From positions 1,302,001 through 1,366,000 of the forward strand of contig JANATG010000014.1 in the NCBI GenBank assembly GCA_029449235.1: a stretch of DNA of 64,000 nt, written 5' to 3'. This DNA is from Linnemannia schmuckeri. Its lineage: Eukaryota > Mortierellomycota > Mortierellomycetes > Mortierellales > Mortierellaceae. The translations under genes and the position numbers were made by a program. A model generated the notes under the pieces. The model was not told where the DNA came from, did not search any database, and saw nothing but the letters and a program-made list of their open reading frames with translations. Below, in pieces: positions 1 to 11,454 of this stretch (position 1 is its first letter; each line of letters begins with the position of its first letter).

Positions 1-10
1 CAGGGGACAG

Positions 11-54
11 GGGCAAAGCAGGGAGGGGAAAGGGGCAAAGCAGGGAGGGGAAAG
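11..54. repeat. Two tandem 22-bp G-rich copies
   Basis: Two identical 22-base units (11-32 and 33-54) lie head to tail at the window edge. Each carries GGG/GGGG runs, so the plus strand could fold as a G-quadruplex. The array may extend to the left, outside the window. Confidence 0.8.
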
Positions 55-211
55 GAAATGGATGCAGTCCATCCACTCTCCACTTCTCAAACGCGCCCTG
101 TTTGTTTTTCTTATGGACCATAAATTACAATTGAATCGAAGCAATAACAATTGCACTCTACTGTAATTAACGACAACAGAAATGGTTCATCCACCTTCAA
201 CCTCCCCTTAG

Positions 212-219
212 TATAAATA
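212..219 (+). promoter_or_regulatory. TATA box of the secreted oxygenase-like gene
   Basis: TATAAATA lies 131 bases before the ATG at 350 and is followed by a pyrimidine-rich leader. The same octamer occurs before the HMG-CoA synthase gene (29075). The position and the shared sequence support a core promoter; the transcription start is not visible. Confidence 0.6.
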
Positions 220-349
220 CCCTCGACCATCCACATCTTCCTCAATCCTCATCAGCCTCATCATCTTCTCTCCTCTCTTCTCCTCCTCTCCTCAACAACA
301 ATAACACCTCTTCTCTCTTCTCTCAGAGACAATCATCTCAACCCTCAAA

Positions 350-1078
350 ATGTTCTTCACTACCCTCTCCAAGGCCTCTTTGGCCCTCCTCGTCGCCTCG
401 ATGATCCTTGTCCTCACCCAAAAGGCCGAGGCCCACTCCTACGCCGACTGCATCGACTGGCGCTTCAAGGACCCCAAGAACCCTTCCTGGTCCGACAAGA
501 ACGGTGCCTGTTTCGGTTATGCCCGCCGCTTCCCCCTCAAGGCCAAGCTCTTCGCCAAGCTCGACTCTGATGATCCCAACCGCCACTACCAGCAGTCGCA
601 TAAGAATCCTGACCCCGACCATTCCCTTGCTTGTTCCGATGGCAAGCAGGGAGAGGAGCCTGGCGCAGATGAGACCATGGGCAAGCCCATCTCGGCCGCC
701 TACACCGGCACCGATAAGCGCGGTCGCAAGGTTGGTCCCCAGACCGTCTCCAAGCCCGGCGGACAGCTCTGCGTCCGCTGGCCTGCCAAGAACCACGCTG
801 TTCCCGATGAGAAGAACCAGCCCGTGACCATTGCCTTGTCCGAAGTTAACCCCACCAAGGACCCCACTCAGCTCCAGTTCCTCTCCAACATTATCACCAA
901 CCTCAACTACAAGAACTGCAGCGATACGAAGCTGAACACCGATATCTGGCCCTGCGGTGGATGCTTCAAGTTGCCCACCACCTTGAAGCCAGGCAACTTT
1001 GTCATGCAGTGGCGCTGGAAGCTCAACTCTAACGAGTGGTACACCTCTTGTGCCGACATTGATGTCCGCGCCAAGTAA
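350..1078 (+). CDS. Secreted LPMO-like copper-oxygenase family protein
   Basis: Intronless, 242 aa. A signal peptide (residues 1-28, hydrophobic core LALLVASMILVL) ends in AEA just before His29, so the mature protein would begin with histidine (HSYADCIDW). An N-terminal histidine plus a second histidine is the copper 'histidine brace' of lytic polysaccharide monooxygenases. The candidate second ligand is His149 in WPAKNHAV, and the C-terminal motif EWYTSCADI could supply the axial Tyr. Several cysteine pairs fit a secreted disulfide-bonded fold. The likely role is oxidative attack on chitin or another wall polymer, or copper binding, outside the cell; the substrate cannot be read from sequence. 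A TATA box and a pyrimidine-rich leader precede it. LPMO-like proteins without oxygenase activity exist, so activity is an inference. Confidence 0.8.
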   Translation: MFFTTLSKASLALLVASMILVLTQKAEAHSYADCIDWRFKDPKNPSWSDKNGACFGYARRFPLKAKLFAKLDSDDPNRHYQQSHKNPDPDHSLACSDGKQGEEPGADETMGKPISAAYTGTDKRGRKVGPQTVSKPGGQLCVRWPAKNHAVPDEKNQPVTIALSEVNPTKDPTQLQFLSNIITNLNYKNCSDTKLNTDIWPCGGCFKLPTTLKPGNFVMQWRWKLNSNEWYTSCADIDVRAK

Positions 1079-3128
1079 AATCTCTCCTCATTTTCGGCAC
1101 AAGGCTTTGAGAGCCTTCACGTCTCTTGTCGGGTTTTCGAGCTGAGCTTGGCCCGACCATCTTTTTTACATAGAAGCAAAATGCAGCAAACAAGCGCTGC
1201 TGCTATTTACACATACACACATTCTTTACACACACAAAAAAGCATTCATTCTATACCTTTCCCTAACACACCATTCTTCATACAAAAAAAAAGAAATGTA
1301 TAATACCTCAGATACCACAAATAAAAAGTTTTGCAAAATACTCTCTTTCTCTCTCCCTCTTCAGTTCCGGTGTTTTTGCCATGCTTTTAGTTGCAAGTCT
1401 GGATCTCATCCAATGCAATGTGAACATATGGGACATAGGGTTCTCGATCCGACTCTCCGCCTCCTTTCCTACTCCATCATTCAGCCACTCCAGCCCGGCT
1501 CTCTTCCTCTTCTCCCTTTCTAATTCTCCGTTTCCTTCTTGTTTATCCATTACAGCCTAGTTATGCAATGATTTCATCCGTCCCTTTCACTCTTGAATTC
1601 TACTTGCATTCATTTCCGATCACCTCGAACGCCATCCTTGCACTCTGCTCAACATGCCAACTCAAAATAATCAGAACGGCCAAATAAAGAACCATGCTGA
1701 TTTATCCTTTGGCCACTTTCACTCTCTCTCTCACTCTGTTCATCAGCAATCACCCCTTTTTCTTCTTTCATTTCGACCGTTGTGGATATTTGTGAATGGC
1801 CGAGATTACTCGCTTACTTTTCTGTGATTGAACAGTCGATAATGCTAGCTAACCTGACCACTTCCACCACGAACCAGCTGTTGTTGTAAATCGAACACTG
1901 ATCCTATCGATCACAATTTACACACCTTACTCTTTTGGGGACAGGGACAGGACCACTAGCCCTTGTTAGTACCTTGCCTTGCGCACTGCAGACAAGCTCC
2001 TGCTGTGATCCATTCAGCGCTCGCTTGCCCTTGTCCCCCTTTTTTGATTCCGTGGTGAGTGGATTTATGAATTGCTAACTTTTGTTTCCTGCATTGATTT
2101 TTTATATGCACGGTTCACACTAGTGCGAAAAAGAAATCGGGGTTCAGTGGTCAAGGCAAAACATACATTCAAAGGTGAGCAATGAAATGATGAGAAATCT
2201 GGCAGGACTAACTACACCTTGACTGAAGGGAAAGAGCCAGGTGAATAGTGGGTCGTTGCCAGCTCAATGGTACTTTGATATGCGAAAAAGTGGAACATGG
2301 TCCATATGCCCCTTGCAGCATTGGTGAGGGAAAAAAGACGTCGTCAAAGAAAGTGGTCCTTTGCAGTGAGCAAGGTGGCTTTTAAATAGTGCAATGGCGT
2401 ATGTCATGGCGTTGCGCTCTGCTTGCTGCATGAAAAAGGGTGAGAGGTTGATGCTATGTGCATGATAGTTTTGACATGCATTCTGAGGTGGAAAGGAGAA
2501 GAGGGGTCACGTCGAGTGCTCACATCGCAAACTACTACTGTGTTGATCATTAATCAACCTGTAAAAAACTAATTTATTTTTGAAGGGATGGTGGAGGCAA
2601 AAATTAGTGGCGCTTTTTTTTTTTTTTAATAGCTCGTTCATTCACTCTTTTCTTCACGATTCTTTGCCAATTTTTTTTGAATCGCGACACACCAACTTTC
2701 GGACTGTTACATTGTTCAACCTCACAACTAAACTGTCCTTCGCGCTAGCAGTTCGGTTCAGAGAACAGCCAAAAAGTCATTGCGAATCAAATCCAACTGC
2801 ATTCTGGCCTTGTCGATGCGCTCTGCATTGAGTGAAGGTTATAAGAAGATGAAGGGCTGGTTTGCTCTTCAGCGGTTATCAAGGGTTATTGTCGTGAAGG
2901 GTTGGGCTTCCGCATTGCGGTGAGCTGGCTGGTCTGTGTCTGATCAAGTTTCGTATTTCGTATTTCGGACTCGCCAATTTTATACCCCTTATTTCCAAGC
3001 TCTTTTACATTAGGAAGTAGTGAACAGTGACGTCTGCTTTTTTTAACTTGAGGTTTTTTTTCTCGGCTTGGAGAAAAAAAGGAGGTAGGTAGAAGGAGTG
3101 AGGGATTAAACGGGCGCGGGAGGGCCAC

Positions 3129-3167
<39 letters not shown>

Positions 3168-4271
3168 GCTGAACCTCAAGGAGGAGAAAGGATGAATACT
3201 ATTTCTGAGTATGGCATAATTGAAAAGAGGCGAAGTTAACAACAAGGGTTCGCTAATTGATGGATAATACAGATCAGGAGGCGATTGAACGGGCGTGCAC
3301 ACAGGGTCGAAGAGAAGAGTGGTTGTTTGTAACGTGAACAAAAGAAAAAAAGGAAAAGAAAGAAAAGGGCTTCGATCCATTGGCCGGGGGTACCACCAAA
3401 AACGCACTTTTAGCATTGGGCTGTTTTTATCTTTTGTCTGGCTGGGTCATTGCAATATTTGGCCAATTGACTTGTGTGTTGGCTAGTACCTTCCTGTGTT
3501 TCTATCCAGCGGACAACTGACGACCTACACAACCACACACATACTCATCCACTTCCGCGGGCAGACTTACATACACATTTTCAACTAACGCTCACCCGCA
3601 CACGCACACCTGTACACATGTGTCCCTCCCATTGCCTCCCGTGCCCCACGCATTCCCCCTATTGCTGATATGCGAATCGATCAAGTCAATGCATTGCCCT
3701 ATTCTTGTTCCTTTCCTGAACGGCTCCTATCTGGCAAAGAGCGATTGTCGACAAGACCGTAAACAAATAGTACTAACAAAAAAAAAGGCTGCAATGAAAA
3801 AATAGGATATGCTTTGTTGAAGTCGACTCTAACTCATCCCTTTTCACGGTGCACATACGCTCTCACTTGCCAGAGTTTTGAGTGTCGCAAGAAACTAGAA
3901 GTGAAATTGAAAAATAATTTTTTCGCCGACTGGCGCCGCACTGTCTAGTCATTCTCCCTCTGTCCTTTATTTCCCTCAAGCTATTTCCTTTCCCTTGCCT
4001 TCCTCTTCTCTTTTTTTTTCCCCTTCTCTCTCTTTCCTCTTTACACCCATCACTCTGAAAAGAAGGACGCACCCCATCCACACATCCAGACAGACAGACA
4101 ACTAACAAGCAGCAGCAACAGCAACAACCAGTAGCAAAAACATCAACTACAGCAGAAAAAGGAGACAATCACACCATCGAGGGTCCTGCTCCCACCCTTA
4201 CTCACGCTTCACACTTAAAAAAGCACACACGGCACCCTCTTGCCTGCTTACCCGCACTGCCTCACATAACA
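1079..4271. other. 3.2-kb non-coding stretch before the HSF gene
   Basis: It begins with the 3' UTR of the oxygenase-like gene and ends with the CA-rich, CAG/CAA-containing leader of the HSF-type gene. Only short ORFs of biased composition occur, with no conserved motif, so I call no gene. It contains pyrimidine tracts, CA-rich leader-like sequence (3530-3620) and a long poly(A) tract listed separately. Distal promoter or UTR sequence of the transcription factor is the simplest reading. Confidence 0.6.
3130..3165. repeat. Poly(A) tract of 36
   Basis: Thirty-six consecutive A on the plus strand. I see no target-site duplication or retroelement body next to it. It could be a mononucleotide microsatellite or the tail of an unrecognised retrocopy. 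Confidence 0.9.
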
Positions 4272-6945
4272 ATGAACCAGCAGAGAGAGCTCATGTCACA
4301 AATGCAGCAACAGCAGCAGCAGCAACAACAGCTGCAACAGCACCAGCACCAGCTTCAGCAGCAGCAGCTTCATCAGCAGCACCTCGCCCTCCAGCAGCAG
4401 GCCCCATCCGTTCTCCAGCAGCCCCGTCAACCCGGGGGCGTGAGAGCAAACAGCAGCAATCAGATCCCTTACCCGCTCCAGACAACCAGCTCACCATCTT
4501 CGCCCTCCGCCTCGGGTTCCCAGCCATCATCTCCCAATGGCTCCATGACTTCCTTGCAACCTCCTTCTCCTGCCAAGGCCAACACCAACACCTTCGTTCA
4601 CAAGTTGCACAAGTAAGCCTTTTTTCTTGGTCGAATGCTGTTGTTTGTTTATGCACTTTTTACGCCTTAGTTATTTGTGAGCATACACAGCGCAACAGCA
4701 GCGCAACAACTACCGTCAACACAACAGCAGGAGCAAGCAACGGGCGCAGAGGCAAAGGCAAAGGCAAAGGCAAAAGGCAGCAGCAAACACAATCAATATC
4801 ATTGACAGTAGCGATGGAGACAAGCGACTACAGCAAAAGCAGGGAGGAGGCCAATTCGCTGACAGGGATTATAGACGCACGCACTTACACAACACACATA
4901 ACATATATGCACAGAGGGCGAACAGCAATAGCAGTACCTTCACCACACACGCACGCAAGACGGAGACGGGGAATAGCGTTACTATTGCGGATCTTTGGAG
5001 TATTGGATGGCGGTCGGAGGAGGACTATCATCAATGCTTTCGCATTATTTCCCGGTATTAACCGCTGTTTGTTTCCCACCTTTTACTATTATTAGCATGG
5101 TGATTGACAAGCAATATCAGCACTTGATTGCCTGGAACTACACGGGAACATCGTTCATTGTCTGCAACATCATGGAGTTCTCGCGGGACGTCTTGCCCAA
5201 GCATTTCAAACACAACAACTTTTCCAGTTTTGTGAGACAGCTCAACATGTAAGTCGGGTCGCACCCCACCCTTTTCTCTATGTTTTAGGCAGGATAGCCA
5301 GGCGAGCCAATTCTGATAGCGACAAAGAGCAAAATAGGGCCAAAAGAGCACCACCCATTTTGTTGTATTTGCGACAAGAGACAACACGGGGAATGAAGGG
5401 CGGTGGAGAAGAGACAGGCAAGGGTAGGGGAACGTATACGACTGGAGGATTCGCTGCTTTATCAAGTCATTTGCGTGTTTGCCATCTGAGTTAATAATTC
5501 TTGGACAAGGAGATCAAACCAAAGACATGAAGTTGTGGTTGTCTTGCCGCCGGTTTCATTACCAACAACTAATATTCCTCCTGTATATGTTTTTTTGTGT
5601 TTCCCTTCTTTCTTACCTTCTATTCCGGTTGTTTCCTTGCCTTTCTTATACTTTCGTAATCATTTCTTCGCCCATTAGGTACGGCTTCCACAAGGTCAAC
5701 AAATCACCAAGAGGACACCGCACATTGGCAGAGAATCAAATCTGGGAGTTTTCGCACCAAAAGTTCTTGAGGGGACGTCAGGACCTGCTAGACGACATCA
5801 AGCGTAAGGCCATGGAGTCTGATGCGATGAGACGGGACGGAGCGGATGTGAGCAGCCATGTAACCATGCTGCAGAGCTCCCAGCAGGATTTGGCCCAGCA
5901 GGTCACTCATCTTCAGGCCAATTTTGGCGAGGTTGCTCGGGAACTTGCTGATACTCGTCGTATTCAAGTGGCACAACAGCAGTTGCTCAAGAGCTTGCTC
6001 GACTATATCCAAAAGACATCAGGCGGCCAGCGTAGGTCTTCTCAGAATTGCTGTCGTTATTAACGCTATAACGGGAGACGGAACCACCTTGTTAACGAAG
6101 CGCGGAGGCATAATTTTCGCATGTTGACTATGAACCTTAATATTGATGAGTATCTTTTTTTTTTTTTTGTGTTATTAGCATTACCGCCAGAACTTACATT
6201 TGAGCATTATGAGGTCAAGCCAGAGCCAGAGAGGCCCCCTATCTACATCACAGCTCCCGAGAGCTCGACTCAACAAATCTACCAAAACATGATATTCAAT
6301 ACCCTCTCCAACGACAACACGACCCCAGCACAACGACGACCCAACTCACCCTTGACGATTCAGACATCGATGGGCGGAAGTGGCCCGAACTCTCCCCAGA
6401 ATGCGCCCTTGCACTCGCCACTTTCACCACACCATTCACCCATGTCGCCCCTTTCGCCCTTGTCGCCGTCCTTTGCTATGCAGAATCTGGGCCTCGGGAT
6501 GAACTCTAGCGGGAATTTGAATGTGAATGAGTCGAACGCTGGAGGTATGAATGGAGTTCGCAACAACGCCATCAACAATAACAACAACCCTAACAACAGC
6601 AATCCGCGGACACCTTCGATTAACATTCAAATACCGCCGTTTTATACGACTTCGTCGGGATTGTTGGGCCATGCGCCTCAGTCGCCCAACACCCTGCAGG
6701 CGTACACTAGCGCGGTCAACACACCCTTGCCACCAAGCCCCTCACCCGGATCACCCATGGCGTCGATGGTGTCTGATAATGAGATGGAGTCGAGTGCTTC
6801 CTTGTACTGCCCTAGCCCCGGAGGACCTAACCTGACGAGTGGTGTGCACGGCGGTCGTCCAGGAAGCGAATACGGTGGTAGTGAATATGGCGGAAGTGAG
6901 TATGGTGGAGACGATGGCAGTCATTTCTTTAGCATGGCCTCATAA
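4272..6945 (+). CDS. Heat-shock-factor-type transcription factor, four exons
   Basis: Nuclear DNA-binding protein, 537 aa. Exons: 4272-4612, 5096-5248, 5679-6031, 6179-6945 (1614 nt in phase; all introns GT-AG). Residues 1-100 are Gln-rich from CAG/CAA runs. The HSF winged-helix domain starts near residue 107 (TFVHKLHNM) and includes FSSFVRQLNMYGFHKV, which is built across the second intron. A coiled-coil segment (about residues 210-285) rich in Leu/Gln heptads matches the HSF HR-A/B trimerisation region. The rest is Ser/Pro/Asn-rich, as in activation domains, and ends with tandem GGSEY units. The match to the HSF domain is strong. Which paralog it is (heat shock, Sfl1-like or Skn7-like) is open; I see no Skn7 receiver domain. 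Intron 1 itself contains CAG/CAA-rich sequence around 4690-4790. Confidence 0.9.
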
Positions 6946-7302
6946 GCAACAATCAGCAAACCGACAACAACTTAGTACACAACACACCATAGTTTGGCGC
7001 AATTGAGGGCTTTTTCTACTTTACTCTTTTTCTTTTTTTTCTTTCTTTCATTTCTTCATTTTTGCTACTCTTTTTCTTTCCTTTTCTTTCTACTCCTTTA
7101 CTTTCTTTCCGACCTCTATTTTGATTCCCTAGCAAAGAGCAAACAATTAAATCAAACGCAAAGTTACCTCGTATATTACCTTTTTTTTTTTTTTTTCTTT
7201 CTTCCGTCAGTTTTATTTCCAGTGTCTGTCTGTTTGTTTGATGTGCTTCTCACTGCGTATCTCACGCACACCGTACAGCCCTGTCTGAAGCGGCATTTTT
7301 TT
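6946..7302. other. Convergent 3' region, T-rich
   Basis: The space between the HSF gene (plus) and the DsbA-like gene (minus) is dominated by T/C tracts, including a T run near 7180-7196. It most likely holds both 3' UTRs; no gene is seen. Confidence 0.6.
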
Positions 7303-8446
7303 TTACAACTTGTTGCCAAAGAACTCTTTCCACTGGTCAAGGGTCCAACCGCTAGAAATAGAGTTCTCGACGATCCCATCCCAAAGAACAGTAGGCGAGA
7401 CATGGATGCCCGTCTGACGACCCAACTTGATATGATACTTCAAGTCATTGGTGATCTTGTTGCCGTGGTTGGTTGCCTCTGCGGTTGTCGAGACGGATGC
7501 GATTTGGAGGAGGGAGAGGACCTTGTCGTGTGACAGCGAGGGGGAGGTAGTGGACGCTAAGGCGGAGAGGGATTTGTATTGCTCTGTGCGGGTCTTGTCG
7601 ACCACTGCCTCGTCGAAGTAGCTTGTTTTATTGGTTAATTAAAAAGGGAGGGGGAGAGAGAGAGGATGTTGAGTTAGTGCGCGAAAGAGCTTTGAGCACG
7701 CGTCAAGCACGTATTATTGCGTAACAGAACAAAAGAAAACTCACCTCTTTTGGTTGACAAAGAGGGCGTTGCTGTAGGGCGCAAATTGGGCTGGGTCGAT
7801 TTGTTCAACTGCCAATGCGGCCTAGAAATATTAGTCAACGAGAATCGGCATACATCATGCAGCAACGCGTTAGTAATCCTGGTTCTGTTCGGAGACTGTA
7901 TACATGTATTACACAGGTACATAGCGCGATATGATGATGCTAACAAGAGGAGCGAGTATTTACCTCGGCAACCAGGGTGGAGGATGGGTGCCAAGGTTGG
8001 ATCTGGTTCCTGAAGATGACCTACGGGTACACAATTGATAGTGTTCATTTTAAAGACAAAGAGAGTCGTTAGTGAAACGCGCTGTGTTGAGAGGAGGGTA
8101 TCTGAATGGTCTCTCGTCTGTCTCTGATACAGGTTTTGAACAACAGCAAACGAGCAAAAGACCTAATCAATAATATTTTTTTTTTGCGCTCCTTTGATCC
8201 TCATTTCTTCTTTCCTCCTCTTCTTCTCATCCTTTCTTTTCAAAGATAAAGTTCAAAAATATGTATGAAAGTTACCTGGACTTGACCAGGGTGCTCCTGC
8301 TCCAAGAAGGACAAGACATTCTTATAGACTTGCTTCCAGATCTTGGCGGAGAAGGGGCAGACATAGTCGAGGTATAACTCCAGAGTATGCTTGGCACCGG
8401 CATTACCCGAGATACGGTGGCCCGAGAACTGAGGTGGCAGCGACAT
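7303..8446 (-). CDS. DsbA-like thioredoxin-fold protein, four exons
   Basis: Probably a cytosolic thioredoxin-fold oxidoreductase or GST-kappa-like protein, 207 aa. Exons on the minus strand: 8276-8446, 7964-8020, 7745-7821, 7303-7621 (624 nt in phase, GT-AG). The N-terminus has the beta strand and active-site turn LELYLDYVCPFSAK, with a C-x-x-S pattern (C30, S33) in place of C-x-x-C. This is typical of DsbA-like proteins that lack full disulfide chemistry. Other DSBA-family cues are QPWHPSS in exon 2, the helical middle (VEQIDPAQF) and the C-terminal cis-Pro segment TGIHVSPTV followed by SSGWTLDQWKEF. No signal peptide is visible. Family assignment is good; the substrate is unknown. Confidence 0.85.
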
Positions 8447-9112
8447 TGCTTTTTGTTGGTGTTAAGGGTTGGGTGTCAGGGGAAAGGGGAGAAGAGTTGG
8501 TGATAGGTAGGTATTTCGGTCGTGAAGTGAGGTGAAGTGAACACGTTTCAGTGCGAGTGGTGAAATAAGGGATTTTGGTTAGAGTGAAGTAAATTGTTGA
8601 GGAGGGAAAGGGCCGAGAGGTAAGATGAATGTAGACGAAAGAAGGAAGGTGAAATGGAATTGAATGAGAACAAGAAGAAAAGAAGACGACAACGGGCGTG
8701 TGAGAACTTATCCAGACATGACGTGCTTTTTAGGTTCGAGTTGGCGATATTTTTTTTTCGCGGCTAAATGTTGTGGGAAAAATGGTGCCAAGCATTGCGG
8801 TCTACCCCTTGATATAAGACCCAAATGTTCTGGATGGGGGAGGGAGAAGTGCGCTGGATGCATGTCCGTTAGCCCAAGCTGATAGCACAGAGTTCTTTGA
8901 GGGAAGCTGGGATTTGAAGCCGTTAAATATGATTGAGGACTAGAGTCGCCGTCGTCGTTGTCGTTGTCGACTCGGTCAGTCCGTCATCCCATGAGAAGTA
9001 TGCGAGTTTTTCAGATTGGCGGCGTTATTTTCTGAACTGAAAAGTAGAAATGTCCTCGTGACTTCTTGAATACAGGAAAAGAAGGCTCTTCGCCCCGCTT
9101 TTCTTTTGCTAT
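8447..9112. other. Upstream region of the DsbA-like gene
   Basis: Promoter and leader of the minus-strand DsbA-like gene, purine-rich on the plus strand, followed by unassigned sequence. No supportable gene. Confidence 0.5.
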
Positions 9113-9311
9113 ATGCAACGCCTTGTTCCCTCTTTGCAACCCATGTCATCACCCCTTCACCACCACTTTTTCAACCATGGCGCCTGTATCAATGCGGGTC
9201 TTCAGACTCTCCGAGCTGGCTTGCATCATCGCACCCATTTCGACAAGAAGGACCTCGCGCATGTCAAGTTGATCAATCGTGGGATGCACGCAGCGATCGA
9301 GCCATGGTTTG
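9113..9311 (+). pseudogene. Possible F-box-like first exon (fragment)
   Basis: An ATG opens 66 codons that end exactly at a strong donor (G|GTAAGG at 9312). The segment DLAHVKLINRGMHAAIEPWF resembles the second half of fungal F-box-like domains (LxxLxLVNRxxxxxxxPxLW). No convincing downstream exon of an F-box/LRR protein follows in the next kilobase. It is therefore most likely a relic, or the first exon of a gene I cannot complete. A 140-codon ORF on the opposite strand (9226-9648) overlaps it and cannot be excluded. Confidence 0.25.
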
Positions 9312-9913
9312 GTAAGGAAATATGTTTTTCTTGTTCACGATTTTTGTTCCTCAAGTCAGAAGAGACCGAGATTCCAAGTTCTGCTGCGACCACCCTGGCC
9401 AAATTCCCATTTCGAAGCTGCTGTGTTATATCGATCTTGTTCGTTGGGGATAGGGGCTGCATGTTGTCAATGGTTTTGAGTTGGAGATCATTGCAGATGG
9501 TAGAGAGAGGGCGATTGAATGTGTTGCTGAATGAAAAGGAGCGATTAACAATGGAAAAAAGATCGTATAGCAATGAACCAAATGTCTTGAGTGTGGCTTC
9601 TTTCTTGAACAAATGATTAAAGGAGCTGAAAATTTGTAGAAAATCCATAGCAATGACTGTATCTCTCTTTTTTTGCTTTTAAGGTACCACTAGGGAGACG
9701 AAAAGAATGCTCCTTGGGTGGTTGAGGACAGTTGAGGTCGATAGGGACAAACAAAAATCTATTCATGTCAATTAGTCACACTCTTTGAATCAGTTAATCT
9801 AGAGACTTCAGGATATCTTTAAAAGGGAAGGTGGCAACCATGTGCTTGCCATAGTAAGTTTAATCAACGACGACGACGATATCTCCCGAGGCTTCGCCCG
9901 AGGCAGGGGGGGC
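9312..9913. other. Unassigned sequence
   Basis: It contains the end of the overlapping minus-strand ORF (ATG at 9648) and AT-rich sequence. Nothing could be assigned with confidence. Positions 9860-9913 continue, in frame, the reading frame of the small secreted peptide below. Confidence 0.4.
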
Positions 9914-10033
9914 TTAGGGGGCAGCGGGGGCATCGGCAGCAGGAGCAGAGGGAGCCTCGGGGGGAACGGGGGTAGGCATGGCAACCACGATGGCCGAAAG
10001 GACGGACAGAGTAAGCAAGTATTTGAAATGCAT
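9914..10033 (-). CDS. Very small secreted Pro/Ala-rich peptide
   Basis: 39 codons on the minus strand. A typical signal peptide (MHFKYLLTLSVLSAIVVA) is followed by a Pro/Ala-rich tail (PTPVPPEAPSAPAADAPAAP). It stops at TAA (9916-9914). The same frame then stays open for 17 more codons of matching composition (APPASGEASG, then a GDI and four-Val run) to a second TAA at 9862-9860. The visible TAA may therefore be a nonsense mutation or an assembly error in a slightly longer peptide of about 57 aa. No homology is recognised. The role is unknown; a secreted signalling or wall peptide is only a guess. Confidence 0.45.
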   Translation of the reverse strand: MHFKYLLTLSVLSAIVVAMPTPVPPEAPSAPAADAPAAP

Positions 10034-10817
10034 TGTTTACTAAGAGATAAAAACCGATTGGAAAGGAGAGACGTTTATGAGGAAATTATATCAGTTATAG
10101 ATATATACTGCATCCTCTTAAGCGCAACAATGAATATGCAGTCATGTAGCCTTACGAGAGTCTGGTTAAGGATGGGCAGGCGTATATGGGGATTGTGTAG
10201 ATGTTGAGAGCACCGCTACGAGCCTAGAGTCTTGAGGCAGTATCCGAGTGTGGGAGTGTGTCGGTGCCGGACGCTGGGGGGGTACGTGCGACCTTGTTAT
10301 ATTTGTGAAGGCCATAAATAAACGAAAGAAATCGATTTGTTAACACTGCCCTCATTTGAGCCTGGTATAAGAAAGATTCAATGCAGACTAATAACCCAAG
10401 AGATTAATAAAGAACTAGGGCATGTCGAGAAAGGAGGTTCCTAAGAATCAGGGATAAGTAAAGAAAGGAGGGATAGAAGTATCAAAGGCACGCCGAGGAA
10501 TGAGAGACATGCCAGAAAAGAGGGGAGCCCAAAATAGTCGACTTTCTGAAAAGACGAATGGAGAAGCGATCAAGTATTTGAGGAGAACTACTGCGAAAAT
10601 AACCAAGGCAAGCTGAGAGAAAGGATCAAGGATGAAAAAGACCAGGGATAACGCGCTAGAGAGACGACGAAATCGAAACCACAAAGGCATGAAAAGAGCA
10701 AGGGATGAGAAAGGACCAAGGCATCAAAAAAGATCAGTGAGAAAAAACCTGGCATGAAAAATATCTAAGAAAGGGACGCGAAAGCAGAACAAGGGCAGAG
10801 ACACGAAAAAAATAATC

Positions 10818-10868
10818 AAGGGCAGGGGAACAAAAAACAAACTAGGGGCAGGAGAACAAAAAACAAGC
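10818..10868. repeat. Two copies of a 25-bp A-rich unit
   Basis: The units (a/g)aggggcagg(g/a)gaacaaaaaacaa at 10818 and 10843 lie head to tail with about two mismatches. They are the clearest part of a degenerate purine minisatellite. Confidence 0.6.
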
Positions 10869-11060
10869 CAGGGTCAAACAAATTAAGGGCAAAGAAAGGA
10901 GGGACGCATAAATCAAGGGTAAACTGCATGGCTTGTGGCAGCCAAGCGTTTCTAGCGACATTGTGTTTTGATCCTTCGATGTCCGCCTTCGTTGCGCGAG
11001 CGCGCTTGTTTTTTCTCTCAATCTATAGTAGGTTTGGAGAGTGAAAAAAATCAGCCTTAT

Positions 11061-11114
11061 CCTCATCCCCATTCTAATCCTCATCCGTATTCTAATACTC
11101 ATTCCCATCGTTAT
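11061..11114. repeat. Three tandem 18-bp units
   Basis: Units at 11061, 11079 and 11097 (consensus cctcatccccattctaat). The first two differ at two positions; the third is more diverged. On the plus strand they would read as repeated Ile/Leu-Pro, but no gene supports this. Confidence 0.75.
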
Positions 11115-11454
11115 CAGCACAAAAACCACCTGTCTTTACGCACTAACCCGCCCGACCTCACAAATCAAGAGCAAAAAGTCCAATGGTATCTTCATATCAC
11201 CTCTAAAAGCGTTAAAAAACACCACCAAGGATCCAAAAATGAAATAAAGGCAAGAAACGCTTTATTGATCGTGCAAGAGAATCAAGTTAACCAAAAAAGA
11301 AGACACAGAAAAGGATCATATTTTTCTAACAGCAAAAAACTAATCTTGTACTACGTACTCAGACTCCAAAAACAAGAAACGCGCCTACCCCGCGAACGTA
11401 GCATGCTCCTCCTCATCTACCTACAAACTTGATGGTCTCTTTCTTGTCACACCA

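Larger units (their letters stand above)
10034..11454. other. Gene-poor region with degenerate minisatellites
   Basis: Purine-rich plus strand with loosely repeated 'aagggca..gaaaaaa' phrases from about 10380 to 10930. Two clearer repeats inside it are listed separately. Only short ORFs of biased composition occur; no gene called. Confidence 0.5.

Noticed and set aside
2886..3416. 176-codon minus-strand ORF over the poly(A) tract
   Set aside because: It is driven by homopolymer (poly-Phe) and C/T-rich DNA; no domain or promoter.
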